This document shows, in pieces, positions 44,133 through 53,735 of a stretch of 64,000 nucleotides of DNA. Source of the DNA: Macrothele yani (taxonomy: Eukaryota; Arthropoda; Arachnida; Araneae; Macrothelidae). A program made the translations under genes and the position numbers. The stretch's first letter is position 1; each line of letters opens with the position of its first letter. The notes beneath the pieces are model-generated. The model was not told the DNA's origin. It was given only the letters and a program-made list of their open reading frames with translations, and did no database searches. Location: NCBI GenBank assembly GCA_039090855.1, contig CM077025.1:97940489-98004488 (forward strand), read 5' to 3'.

Positions 44133-44642
44133 TTATATAATCGAAATCATTACTTCTCCAAATAGTTCTTTTCCCCTGATTGTAGAGAAGAACTCTTCTG
44201 AAATCTTCACTTTTCCACATGTGTTCATAAAAGCTTGAGCTACTTCCTTAGGATTCAACAAGGCCACAGCGTTCTGGAAACTTGAAATCGCTTTCCTGTT
44301 CCACTCAGTGGTTAGGCATGGAGGATGCATCTCAATAGGTGGAAGTACTTCCGAAATGCATTCGCGACATCTACATACCTTCAGGATGCTCTCCCCGATT
44401 AAATTTTTTAAACATTCAATTAAATTGTGTCTAAGTTCACACTCCTCAATCGATGTACTTTGAAACTTTCGGGATTCTCCGAGTATGATTTTCTGGAATT
44501 CTGAACCCATTAACAATTCCTGGATGCTGTCCCACACGCCATCCAAAATAATTTGGAGTTTCTTAAACTGCTTTCTGGTTAATGCAACTCCTGTTGTTAA
44601 GTGAAAAATCCGGAACCAGAATTTGAAAGACTTGAAGACTTC
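44133..44642 (-). CDS. Unrecognised frame of about 169 codons, left arm
   Basis: The minus-strand frame is open from about 44,642 to its stop at 44,133. It has a balanced composition unusual for this AT-rich arm: QIILDGVWDSIQELLMGSEF, RKFQSTSIEECELRHNLIEC, KVCRCRECISEVLPPIEMHP, ISSFQNAVALLNPKEVAQAF. There is no upstream ATG; the start at 44,546 is TTG and the first ATG is about 35 codons into the listed frame. So it is probably an internal or last exon, or an old start was lost. The CRCREC cysteine cluster is the only motif. The right-arm copy differs by one residue in 137 (Ile versus Val). I recognise no family. Confidence 0.45.
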   Translation of the reverse strand, partial: EVFKSFKFWFRIFHLTTGVALTRKQFKKLQIILDGVWDSIQELLMGSEFQKIILGESRKFQSTSIEECELRHNLIECLKNLIGESILKVCRCRECISEVLPPIEMHPPCLTTEWNRKAISSFQNAVALLNPKEVAQAFMNTCGKVKISEEFFSTIRGKELFGEVMISII

Positions 44643-45049
44643 TTACTTTATTCAAACTTAGAACAGAACTAAAATTCGCTCAGCGTTTCCTTTGCATACT
44701 GTAACCAACACATGACCACGTGGTGATTGATGTGTCACGATGCGTCAGCACACTAACTGCACGGTGACTGTTTCCTTATCTGGTCATCTCGCAACGAACA
44801 TGCTATTAATCCTAATCAGGCAAAGCTAACTTCAGCTTGAGAGATAAACGAAAGGATTTCATTATAACTTTCATATCTTGAGAGAATAAACTAAAAAAAT
44901 CTTCATAGAGTGCATAATAAGCGTAAAGAAATTCTTCAAGGCTGAATTTCCACTAAAATGATGGTGGTATACGGAAAGCGTCAGAATTTAATCAGAGACC
45001 TTCAAAGAATTCATCTTGGAATTAACGCTGCTTTTGAAAAACGAGTGAA

Positions 45050-45289
45050 CTATGAAATTCTTTGTTCTCCACACAAGAAAATTTCAGATTTCGAAATCTC
45101 GCCGTCCTGACCCACTTTTTCCTGAGTGAAATTTAAAACAGGGTGGAAATCTCCACTTACGCATTCCTTTGAGTGGGGAATAGCTCTCATGAAAGGGGTC
45201 AACGGTTCCAAACAACATTGATTAAAACTGGAGAGAGGAAAAATATATGAATTAAAAAAATAATGCATAAGCAGGATTCCCAAAAACAT
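45050..45289 (-). CDS. Unrecognised 79-codon frame next to the centre, left arm
   Basis: The part after an acceptor-like TTTTTCCTCTCTCCAG reads FNQCCLEPLTPFMRAIPHSK, ECVSGDFHPVLNFTQEKVGQ, DGEISKSEIF. The right-arm copy (45,439-45,678) has four changes (Glu-Cys to Glu-Phe, Ser-Glu to Ser-Lys, Cys to Tyr, Ser to Leu at the end). The start shown is an alternative codon. It may be an exon of the same gene as the 44.1-kb frame, which lies downstream on the same strand, or decayed DNA. Confidence 0.3.
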   Translation of the reverse strand: MFLGILLMHYFFNSYIFPLSSFNQCCLEPLTPFMRAIPHSKECVSGDFHPVLNFTQEKVGQDGEISKSEIFLCGEQRIS

Positions 45290-45338
45290 AAAAAAATATA
45301 AGTTTTATATAAAAAAGAAATTCCAGGAAAAATATTGG

Positions 45339-45389
45339 ACTTCGTTAAATTTTTTGTGGGAATGGAAGAATGGGAAATCTTTCGCCCCA
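45339..45389. other. 51-bp spacer at the palindrome centre
   Basis: This is the only part of the element that is not mirrored. It begins ACTTCGTTAAATTTTTTGTG and ends TCTTTCGCCCCA. Together with the flanking ATATTGG it is a diverged version of the ATTGGACTTTGTCAAATTTT repeat seen four times in the outer arm. The fold point therefore coincides with a member of a repeat family. Confidence 0.85.
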
Positions 45390-46085
45390 CCAATATTTTT
45401 CCTGGAATTTCTTTTTTATATAAAACTTATATTTTTTTATGTTTTTGGGAATCCTGCTTATGCATTATTTTTTTAATTCATATATTTTTCCTCTCTCCAG
45501 TTTTAATCAATGTTGTTTGGAACCGTTGACCCCTTTCATGAGAGCTATTCCCCACTCAAAGGAATTCGTAAGTGGAGATTTCCACCCTGTTTTAAATTTC
45601 ACTCAGGAAAAAGTGGGTCAGGACGGCGAGATTTCGAAATCTAAAATTTTCTTGTATGGAGAACAAAGAATTTTATAGTTCACTCGTTTTTCAAAAGCAG
45701 CGTTAATTCCAAGATGAATTCTTTGAAGGTCTCTGATTAAATTCTGACGCTTTCCGTATACCACCATCATTTTAGTGGAAATTCAGCCTTGAAGAATTTC
45801 TTTACGCTTATTATGCACTCTATGAAGATTTTTTTAGTTTATTCTCTCAAGATATGAAAGTTATAATGAAATCCTTTCGTTTATCTCTCAAGCTGAAGTT
45901 AGCTTTGCCTGATTAGGATCAATAGCATGTTCGTTGCGAGATGACCAGATAAGGAAACAGTCACCGTGCAGTTAGTGTGCTGACGCATCGTGACACATCA
46001 ATCACCACGTGGTCATGTGTTGGTTACAGTATGCAAAGGAAACGCTGAGCGAATTTTAGTTCTGTTCTAAGTTTGAATAAAGTAA

Positions 46086-46595
46086 GAAGTCTTCAAGTCT
46101 TTCAAATTCTGGTTCCGGATTTTTCACTTAACAACAGGAGTTGCATTAACCAGAAAACAGTTTAAGAAACTCCAAATTATTTTGGATGGCGTGTGGGACA
46201 GCATCCAGGAATTGTTAATGGGTTCAGAATTCCAGAAAATCGTACTCGGAGAATCCCGAAAGTTTCAAAGTACATCGATTGAGGAGTGTGAACTTAGACA
46301 CAATTTAATTGAATGTTTAAAAAATTTAATCGGGGAGAGCATCCTGAAGGTATGTAGATGTCGCGAATGCATTTCGGAAGTACTTCCACCTATTGAGATG
46401 CATCCTCCATGCCTAACCACTGAGTGGAACAGGAAAGCGATTTCAAGTTTCCAGAACGCTGTGGCCTTGTTGAATCCTAAGGAAGTAGCTCAAGCTTTTA
46501 TGAACACATGTGGAAAAGTGAAGATTTCAGAAGAGTTCTTCTCTACAATCAGGGGAAAAGAACTATTTGGAGAAGTAATGATTTCGATTATATAA
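46086..46595 (+). CDS. Unrecognised frame of about 169 codons, right arm
   Basis: Mirror copy of the 44.1-kb frame. It is open from after a TAA at 46,083 to TAA at 46,593-46,595. Before the listed TTG at 46,182 the frame continues upstream with FKFWFRIFHLTTGVALTRK. It keeps the CRCREC cluster. Only Val for Ile distinguishes it from the left arm across 137 codons. The absence of an ATG near the 5' end suggests it needs an upstream exon; whether it is transcribed is unknown. Confidence 0.45.
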   Translation, partial: EVFKSFKFWFRIFHLTTGVALTRKQFKKLQIILDGVWDSIQELLMGSEFQKIVLGESRKFQSTSIEECELRHNLIECLKNLIGESILKVCRCRECISEVLPPIEMHPPCLTTEWNRKAISSFQNAVALLNPKEVAQAFMNTCGKVKISEEFFSTIRGKELFGEVMISII

Positions 46596-46882
46596 ATTCA
46601 GAATTATCTTTTTTAAATGGGCAAGGTAGAAGGTGAGTTTGTGAATATTTATTATTTATTGTAATATTAAGCGTAAATATTTTTTAGTTTTAAGACATAA
46701 ATTTAAAGAGTAATTATTATTTTTTTAAATTAAATTTTAGGTGAATTTTTTTTTAAATGAGTCAAAATTTAAGCTTTCAAGATTTTTAAAGTAAAAGTGA
46801 GAATGTAAACTTCTTTTTTGAAATGTTTAAAACAGTAACAGAATGAATCCAATTGTTTTAATGGTGAAATAGTGCTTTTTTG

Positions 46883-47098
46883 CTAGACTTTTCTTAAGGA
46901 TATTTGGGGATTGTTATTGGAAAGGGGTCTGATGTTTTCCATTAGGCAACCAATATCGGGGCGGAATTCCGACTGGTCTGAGAGCAATGCTTTACAGTAT
47001 TGAGTCGAAACCAGAGTACACAGCTTAATTTCGGGGAGTTTGAAATGTTTCAAACTGACTCGCTTTATTCTTTGAGTTGAAAAAAGAAGCGCTCTCAC
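46883..47098 (-). CDS. Unrecognised 71-codon frame, right arm
   Basis: Mirror copy of 43,631-43,846 with an identical peptide. It lies on the strand opposite to the 46.1-kb frame of the same arm, so within each arm the two frames point toward each other. Confidence 0.3.
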   Translation of the reverse strand: MRALLFSTQRIKRVSLKHFKLPEIKLCTLVSTQYCKALLSDQSEFRPDIGCLMENIRPLSNNNPQISLRKV

Positions 47099-48640
47099 TG
47101 AAGACCCCCTCCCCCTAGCCTGGAAAAACTAAACAGTCTGTGTTTTATAAAAATTTCTTTCCTTAGACATTTTTAGTACATCCAATTTTCAACTTTCAGG
47201 AACTTGCTGTGACTGTTTTTACTTCATTCCATTTCCAACTTTTTCGAAAACGAACTTCAACAGATTTTTACTCGTTTCGAAACAGTCTTTTTATGCATAC
47301 TAGTTTTCCCATGTTATTCTATATGAATTTCCCTGCTTTTAAAGAAATGTGGTTTCTCAAAATTGTCTACTAAGAAAAATGAAGTGTTCCATTTTTAACC
47401 CTAGGAAAGAATGAACTGTTCCGAAAAAAAAAAAAAAAGAATGACACTTTTCTTCAACTAATTTTTTTTAATATGGAATCCAACGAACATTTTTACATAT
47501 TTTCTTAGAATTTGTCTTTTTTCGTTTAGAAGTTACAACAGAATTTCCTTCTTGTTCAGGAACTTTCAACATTTGTTTATTTTTAATGTAGTTTTTAGGC
47601 AAATTTATGCTTTCCTATGAAAGTTTTTCTCAAAGGACTCCATTAGGTTGATCTCAATTGAGTCTTTGAAGTGAATGGAAAGAAAAATAACATGTCTATG
47701 TGTTATCACAAAATGAACGAATTTCCTTAAGACGGTGTGAAGTGAATTGAACATCAAGCAGTAAGTAGTAAGATATTTTACTATCGTAATATGTACATAC
47801 ATTTTGGGACAATATCTTCTAAAGTTAGAGGGGAAAATATATGAATATTAAAAAAAAAAAAACTTCCTTAGATTTACAAATAGAGTATTTGAAGTAGAAA
47901 GAGGGATGTAATGCTTTGAATATGAATTTCTTGTTTCAGTGAAGGGATTCTTAGTTTCTCTTTTAAAAAAATTCCAGAATATCATTTTCAGAAAATTTCT
48001 GGGGGAGTCGAACTTGGACATTTAACAAAATTCTTGGACATATAGGAATTTGAAGAAAGTTTATGGAATGAAACATGAAGAGAAAGAAATGGTTGGAATG
48101 GTTAACCTCCAAGCTTCATCAATTTTTTGGGTTCCTCATACAATCTGAAGAAATTTTACATTTTGGTGAGAACTCGGTTTTTTCAAAATCAACCCTTTAG
48201 AAGTTTTTAAGATAGAAAAAATATTGACTAAGGAAAATCTTAAATAGTACATATTCTGAATTGAAGCACTTAAAGTAAGAAAATATTTGTCTGAAGCAAT
48301 TTTTCAATGTCTAAGCATGGACATCTGAGTATTCGTTCGTCCGAAACTGAATCCTGGGGAGGCTTGAGTTAAGAGCTTTTGAATTACGACACTAGCTTTC
48401 TACCTTCCTTGGAAACAGTGGACTAAATCAGGGTCTGCTTACTTCCCTTCTAGTGGTTCACGACGGATCTCTTAAATGGTGAATTAACGGCAAAGTTCAA
48501 ACGCTCTGTCCCATTGAGTCAGCAGTTTTAGATTTTTGTCATCTTAGACAGTTTAAGTTTGCTCAGAAAACTATGCTTTTGCGAGCTTGAGTTTGCATTC
48601 AAAGTTCAAAACCAGAATTTAGTTTAATCTGCCAAGCAAA

Positions 48641-48844
48641 GTGATTTCATGCCATATGAGGTTTTCCTGTAAGCAAGAGACGCGTGAAAACAGTCGCAGG
48701 AGATTGAATTCCCCCTGTTTCTGTCGGAAACTGACAAAGTTAATTTCTTGGGGAAAGCTCACACACTGGAGAGAGCGTAAAAACACTCTTCTTTCATGTT
48801 TTAATGTAAACCTCGAGGAATTTGTATCTAACTATGAAAAGTAA
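48641..48844 (+). CDS. Unrecognised 67-codon frame with donor-like end, right arm
   Basis: Mirror copy of 41,885-42,088, identical peptide and the same GTAAGT at the end. It has the same strand as the 46.1-kb frame and lies about 2 kb downstream of it. Confidence 0.35.
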   Translation: MISCHMRFSCKQETRENSRRRLNSPCFCRKLTKLISWGKLTHWRERKNTLLSCFNVNLEEFVSNYEK

Positions 48845-49139
48845 GTTCTAAAGATTTAGCAGCATTTACACTAAAATCCTACAATGACTTTATTTGAAAC
48901 AGGGAAGAATCGGCCTTGTAGACTAAAATACATCTGAAGATTTTAGATACATTTCTGTTCAAAAGTAAAGCCGAATGGGAAAATAAGAGTAATTAAATCG
49001 ATAGGAAAAGATTGAAAGTTTGAATCAGAAAAAAAAACTAAGAAAAAAAGAAGTTTCATAAAAATAAACCAAAGTTTGAAGAGTCATACAACACTGAACA
49101 GAAGGAAAAATATAATAAGTACTATAAGGGGAATACGAT

Positions 49140-49923
49140 ATTTTCACTATGGGAGTTTGGAAACAACTGCTTTTCTGAACAATTAGTAAAATGTGAAAAA
49201 AAAAATGTTTAGAGGAAGTACGGACTTAGTCGCTATGTCTCCAGAATGAAAGATTTTTCTGCTGAGACAATGAATAAAAAATACGATAATGAAAACCTAA
49301 TTAAAACGAAAGAAAAGGTCAATGAAACTAAACGTCTAAAGATAAAATGCAGTATGCACAGAAGTTGAAAATGAAGGGGCAGACACGGGAGAACTGGACA
49401 TTAAGGGAATGAAATATACGCGAAATTTTGAAACATCTCAATTTAAGCGAACTAAATGAGGGAAAGGAATGAGATTAGGGGTGTTCTTATTGACTTTTAT
49501 GAGGTGAGTAAACAACAAAAATTTAGTTATACATGAAATAATTGTGTAAAAAATAGCTCGTTTAAGAATATGATTTTTGGTGAAAGTATGAAATTTTAGT
49601 TGAAATGTCATGATCAGCATTTCGAAAAGAAATAGATTGAGTCGATATGTAGAGAACAGAGTAAGTATTTCTTTATTTTCGCTATGGGGGTGGTGAGTTA
49701 GTAAAACGTAAAAAAATGATGTTTAGTGGAAGAACGGAATTACTCGCTTTGCCTCCAGAATGAATGTTTTTTTCGGACGAGACAGAACAATATACAGAAA
49801 ATATGTCCCAAAGAATACAAATTTTATCGTAAGAAAAAAGGTTTTAGATTTCATGCCTTGACAATGAATGCTTTCCTGTTGGGGCAGTCAACGAAAAAGT
49901 ATAGCAAACTAGGGAAGGATTAA
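49140..49923 (+). repeat. Diverged tandem copies with similar frames, right arm
   Basis: Mirror of 40,805-41,600. Both copies share CTATGGG, a run of A's, AGTGGAAGAACGG or AGAGGAAGTACGG, and the SLCLQNE-encoding stretch. Only the second copy is open for 65 codons. Confidence 0.45.
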
Positions 49924-51239
49924 AAAAATGCGTATTTGACATACATGCAAGCTTTGAGAAATACTTTAAAAGCAAGTTGGAAAATATGATATATAAGGAA
50001 ACAAAAAAAAACCTGATGATTTGCAACATCTAAAATAATCATTTTGCTGAAATGAAATGAAAAAAAAACAGTCTAAATAAAAGGAGTCTTAAGTTTGGCC
50101 AAGTAAGAAATAAATTATTGACATACTGAAAAGTTTTACTAAATTTAAAAAAGATGAAGTAAAATAGCGAAAATTGGGAAGCTATAATGATATGCTAAAT
50201 AAAGTAAGAAAATATAGTTTTACCAGAATTTTAACTGTGAAAGACCTGTAGAGTTATTGAACACACGAAAAAATTACGAGAAAATAATATTGTAAAGGCT
50301 AAAGACTCAGAATTAGCATGAAGTCGTTTCACAAAAAATTTGTCAAAATCCAATAATTACTGCGAACAGGAACGAAATCGTTTCTAAAGAAGCATTTCCT
50401 CGTCTCATGATCTGGAATAAAATTGAATGAAGGAAAAAGAAAAGTACCCCAGAAAACCGATATCAAGTCGTTAAGAAGCGTGCGTTGGTTTAAATCTGGA
50501 AAAAAAAAAAAAAAAAAGATACTGTTACGAACGAATGTTATGTATAGCTGCTATAGATCTGTATATTTCTTGCACAAACATGAAACATCTATATAGAAAA
50601 CCAGATTAAGTCATACATTAAAAGCAAGTAAGAAAAGTTGATTGTATAGGTAACGGAAATAATAATGAAGAAACGTTTGCTTGTTTGAATCAGAAAAAAT
50701 AAAGCCTCGATAAAAGTAGTTCTTAGTTTGAAAAGTTAGAAAATAAAATAATGTTGGTACATCAAAAAGTTTAAGGAGTACGCAAGCATTTAGAACAAAA
50801 AGATTAAGATAATGCGTTAAAAGGTACATTTCACTGATTAATCATGAAGAAATACGAAAAAATAAAATATTTTAACTGTGCATAAAAAATGGTGGCTTTG
50901 TACGTTGGAAAAAGGTACAACGTTAAAAAAAATGTAACAGAAAATGTCATGAACACGTAAATACGTTAATAAACAATCGTGTTTTAAGATTATGTCTGCA
51001 GCACAAAACTTTGGAAAACGTTTTTATGTTGGAACGTCCGTTGAAAATGCGTGAAGTCTCCTCAAAGAAAATAAAAAAATCGTTACGTTGAAAAATTATG
51101 AATATAAAATGGGAAATTATGAGGAAAAAATAAGGAATAAATTCGTTGAAAAATGAACAAGTTATTGAAAAAAAAATCAGTCTTGGAACTTAATGTGGCT
51201 ACAGAATCTCAAATGACGTCAACCGCCGACCCCGTGGAG

Positions 51240-52310
51240 GAAATGGCGTTGGCTGATGTCATGTCTGCTATCACGACATGCGTCATCCGGCATAGTCACT
51301 CTTCCTAAAACACGTGTCATACAAAATTTTCTTAGTCAAAGAGAAAATTGTGACTCATCCCAAAACACATGGCTCACAAAATGACAACGTGGTGAAACTA
51401 AAATGGCGGAACATGAATCAACGGGAACGAAATCTTTTCAAACAAAGCCTTTCCTCGCCTAAATTAAAATTGTAGGGAAGAAAAATATCAGAATGAAAAA
51501 AATAATGCAACGTCTATAAAAATTATAACACCTCACGGAGTTCTAAAAATATAAATTTAATAAAACAAATTTGAGGAAATGCTTCGATTGAAAAAACTTT
51601 ATTCAAAAATTTGACAGTCCAGTAAATCTCCCGAGAAAATAAAAAAAATAAATAAAGTCGACCCTGCTGAGGAGAAAACGACGTTGGCTGATGTCATGTC
51701 TGCTATCACGAATGCGTCACCCATCAATAATGACTCATCCCAAAACACGTGTCATATAAAATTTTCTGAGGCAAAGAGAAAATGGTGAGTCATCAAAACA
51801 CATGGCTCACAAAATGACAACGTGGTGAAACTAAAATGGCGGAACATGAATCAACGGGAACGAAATCTTTTCAAACAAAGCCTTTCCTCGCCTAAATTAA
51901 AATTGGAGGGAGGACAAATATACGAATTAAAAAAATAATACAACGTCTATAAAAATTATAACACCTCACGGAAGTCCTGAAAATATAAATTTAATAAAAA
52001 AAAAACATATTGGAAAGACTTCCTTCAAAAATTTGACAAAGTCTAATAAATCTCCCGAGAAAATTAAAAAAATAATGCAACGTCTATAAATATTATAATA
52101 CCTCAAGGAATTCCTGAAAATATAAATTTAATAAAATAAATTAGAGAGAAAAAATAGGACGAAAAAAATACGAGTACAAAAGAAATTGGAAACGACAAAA
52201 AAACTTCCTTCAAAAATTTGACAAAGTCCACTAAATCTCCCGAGAAAATTAAAAAAATAAATATTGGAAAGACTTCCCCAAAATTTTTCAACGTCCAGTA
52301 AATTTCCCGA
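51240..52310 (-). repeat. Mirror of outer-arm direct repeats, right arm
   Basis: This holds the reverse complements of the 434-base-spaced block (51,240-51,980) and of the TCTCGGGAGATTTA repeats (51,600-52,310). Small differences from the left arm exist, for example loss of several bases around 51,310-51,360. Confidence 0.8.
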
Positions 52311-52317
52311 GAAAAGT

Positions 52318-53075
52318 TCCAAAAAGCACCGCTAGGGGGCAACGTACACACCCCTTTTCCCCCACTCGGTCGTTGCCATCTCTTAAAGATCCATTAAAAG
52401 TTCCAAAAAGCACCGCTAGGGGGCAGCACATCGAGTTGACATCCCACTATATCCACCCCCTTTCTCCCACTCGGCCGTTGCCATCACTCAAACACAAAGA
52501 TCTAACACAATAATAAAGTTCCAAGAAGCACCGCTAGGGGGCAACACATCTCCTTTCCCCAACTCGGTCGTTGCCATCTCTCAAAAACAAAGGTCCATTA
52601 AAAGTTCCAAGAAGCACCGCTAGGGGGCAGCACATCTCCTTTCCCCGACTCGGTCGTTGCCATCTCTCAAAGGTCCATTAAAAGTTCCAAGAAGCACCGC
52701 TAGGGGGCAGCACATCTCCTTTCCCGACTCGGTCGTTGCCATCCCTCAAAGATTCATCGAAAGTTCCAAGAAGCACCGCTAGGGGCAGCACATTTCCTTT
52801 CCCCCTCGGTCGTTGCCATCACTCAAAAACAAAGATCTAACATAATAATAAAGTTCCAAAAAGCACCGCTTGGGGGCAGCACATCTCCTTTCCCCGACTC
52901 GGTCGTTGCCATCTCTCAAAAACAAAGATCTAACATAATAATAAAGTTCCAAGAAGCACCGCTAGTGGGCAGCACATTGAGTTGACATCCCCCTATATCC
53001 ACCCCCTTTCCCTCTCGGTCGTTGCCATCCCTCAAAGATCCATTAAAAGTTCCAAGAATCACCGCTAGGGGGCAG
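52318..53075 (-). repeat. Nine-copy minisatellite with CTCF-like core, right arm
   Basis: The plus strand shows CACCGCTAGGGGGCAGCA or near variants, near 52,328, 52,410, 52,530, 52,617, 52,697, 52,776, 52,867, 52,958 and 53,061. Two cores are changed relative to the left arm (CGCTTGGGGGC and CGCTAGTGGGC). Copy number and unit order match the left arm. Confidence 0.88.
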
Positions 53076-53097
53076 CATCGACCCAACACACTAGCGT

Positions 53098-53198
53098 CAT
53101 CTGCCACGCCCCCACATCCTTCGGTCACACGCAACGCCCCATCCTTCTACAGCAACCACGCCCACATGCTTCTGCCGCAAGCCACGCCCCCATCCTTC
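53098..53198 (-). repeat. GC-box-like minisatellite, right tip
   Basis: CCACGCCCCCATCCTTCT and variants recur about four times, the mirror of 37,540-37,640. Some units are slightly shorter than in the left arm. Confidence 0.78.
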
Positions 53199-53247
53199 TC
53201 CTAGAAGGATGCATCCTTGCCCCAGAACCCGCCATTTCCTACTACTG

Positions 53248-53251
53248 TCAA
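53248..53251. repeat. Target-site duplication TCAA, right of giant palindrome
   Basis: It directly follows CCTACTACTG and also forms the stop codon (TTGA on the minus strand) of the LINE reading frame. The insertion therefore sits exactly at the end of the LINE coding sequence. Confidence 0.88.
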
Positions 53252-53735
53252 CCATTATCAACCCAATGCTGGACGAAGGTCTCCCCAAGTTTCTTCCACA
53301 ACGGTCTGTCTTGTACCAGTCTCCTCCATGTTACTCCCGCATACTTTCGAACTTCATCCACCCATCTCCCATGTGGTCTTCTTCTGTGTCTTTTTCTGCC
53401 CCTTGGAATCCAATCTAAAATTTCGGCTGTCCATCGATGGTCGTTCCTTTTGGCAGTATGTCCAGCCCATTGCCATTTCAGGGATTTAACTCTGATCATG
53501 ATGTCTTCCACTCTTGTCATTTTTCGGATCCACGAGTTCCTCTTCTTATCTCTCCTGGTTACACCAAGCATGCACCTCTCCATGTTACTTTGAATTGTCT
53601 GCAGCCTTTGTATGTCTCTTTTAGTTAAGGTCCACGTCTCTGCACCATACGTAAGCACTGGAAGGATGCATTGATCAAACACTTTTATTTTTAGACATAA
53701 TGGCATATTGCTCTTGAAAATTATGCTGTTTCTTC
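53252..53735 (-). pseudogene. LINE C-terminal region (after frameshift)
   Basis: FDQCILPVLTYGAETWTLTK, IQRLQTIQSNMERCMLGVTR, KWQWAGHTAKRNDHRWTAEI and the same RPHGRWVDEVRKYAG tail as at the window start. It ends at the TGA that overlaps the palindrome target site. Confidence 0.88.

Larger units (their letters stand above)
37491..53247. mobile_element. Giant palindromic element, 15,757 bp, superfamily unassigned
   Basis: The left arm (37,491-45,338) and right arm (45,390-53,247) are reverse complements over their full length, with small indels and scattered substitutions. The net length difference is 10 bases. The tips are CAGTAGTAGG and CCTACTACTG, with a TCAA duplication outside. Each arm, from tip to centre, has GC-box-like units, nine CTCF-like units, several AT-rich direct repeats, a 434-base duplication, and a long AT-rich inner part with unrecognised frames. 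No transposase, polymerase, integrase or capsid gene is recognisable. Foldback-type elements have long inverted repeats with internal tandem arrays, which this resembles at much larger scale. A 4-bp duplication is used by several DNA transposon groups, so the family stays open. Confidence 0.9.

Noticed and set aside
45199..45529. Frames crossing the palindrome centre
   Set aside because: The two 64-codon frames are the same peptide read from both arms and start inside the spacer. They follow from the symmetry rather than from a gene.
37491..53247. The giant palindrome as a long-read hairpin artefact of assembly
   Set aside because: The two outer flanks are different DNA. They join to a known LINE end over an exact 4-bp duplication, the centre has an unmirrored 51-bp spacer, and the arms differ by scattered substitutions and indels. 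An unresolved hairpin read would give identical arms and the same DNA on both sides. Raw-read support should still be inspected.
37491..53247. The palindrome as a Maverick/Polinton or other large DNA virus-like element
   Set aside because: No DNA polymerase B, integrase, packaging ATPase, protease or capsid motif is visible. The duplication is 4 bp, not 6 bp, and the tips do not match the usual ends.
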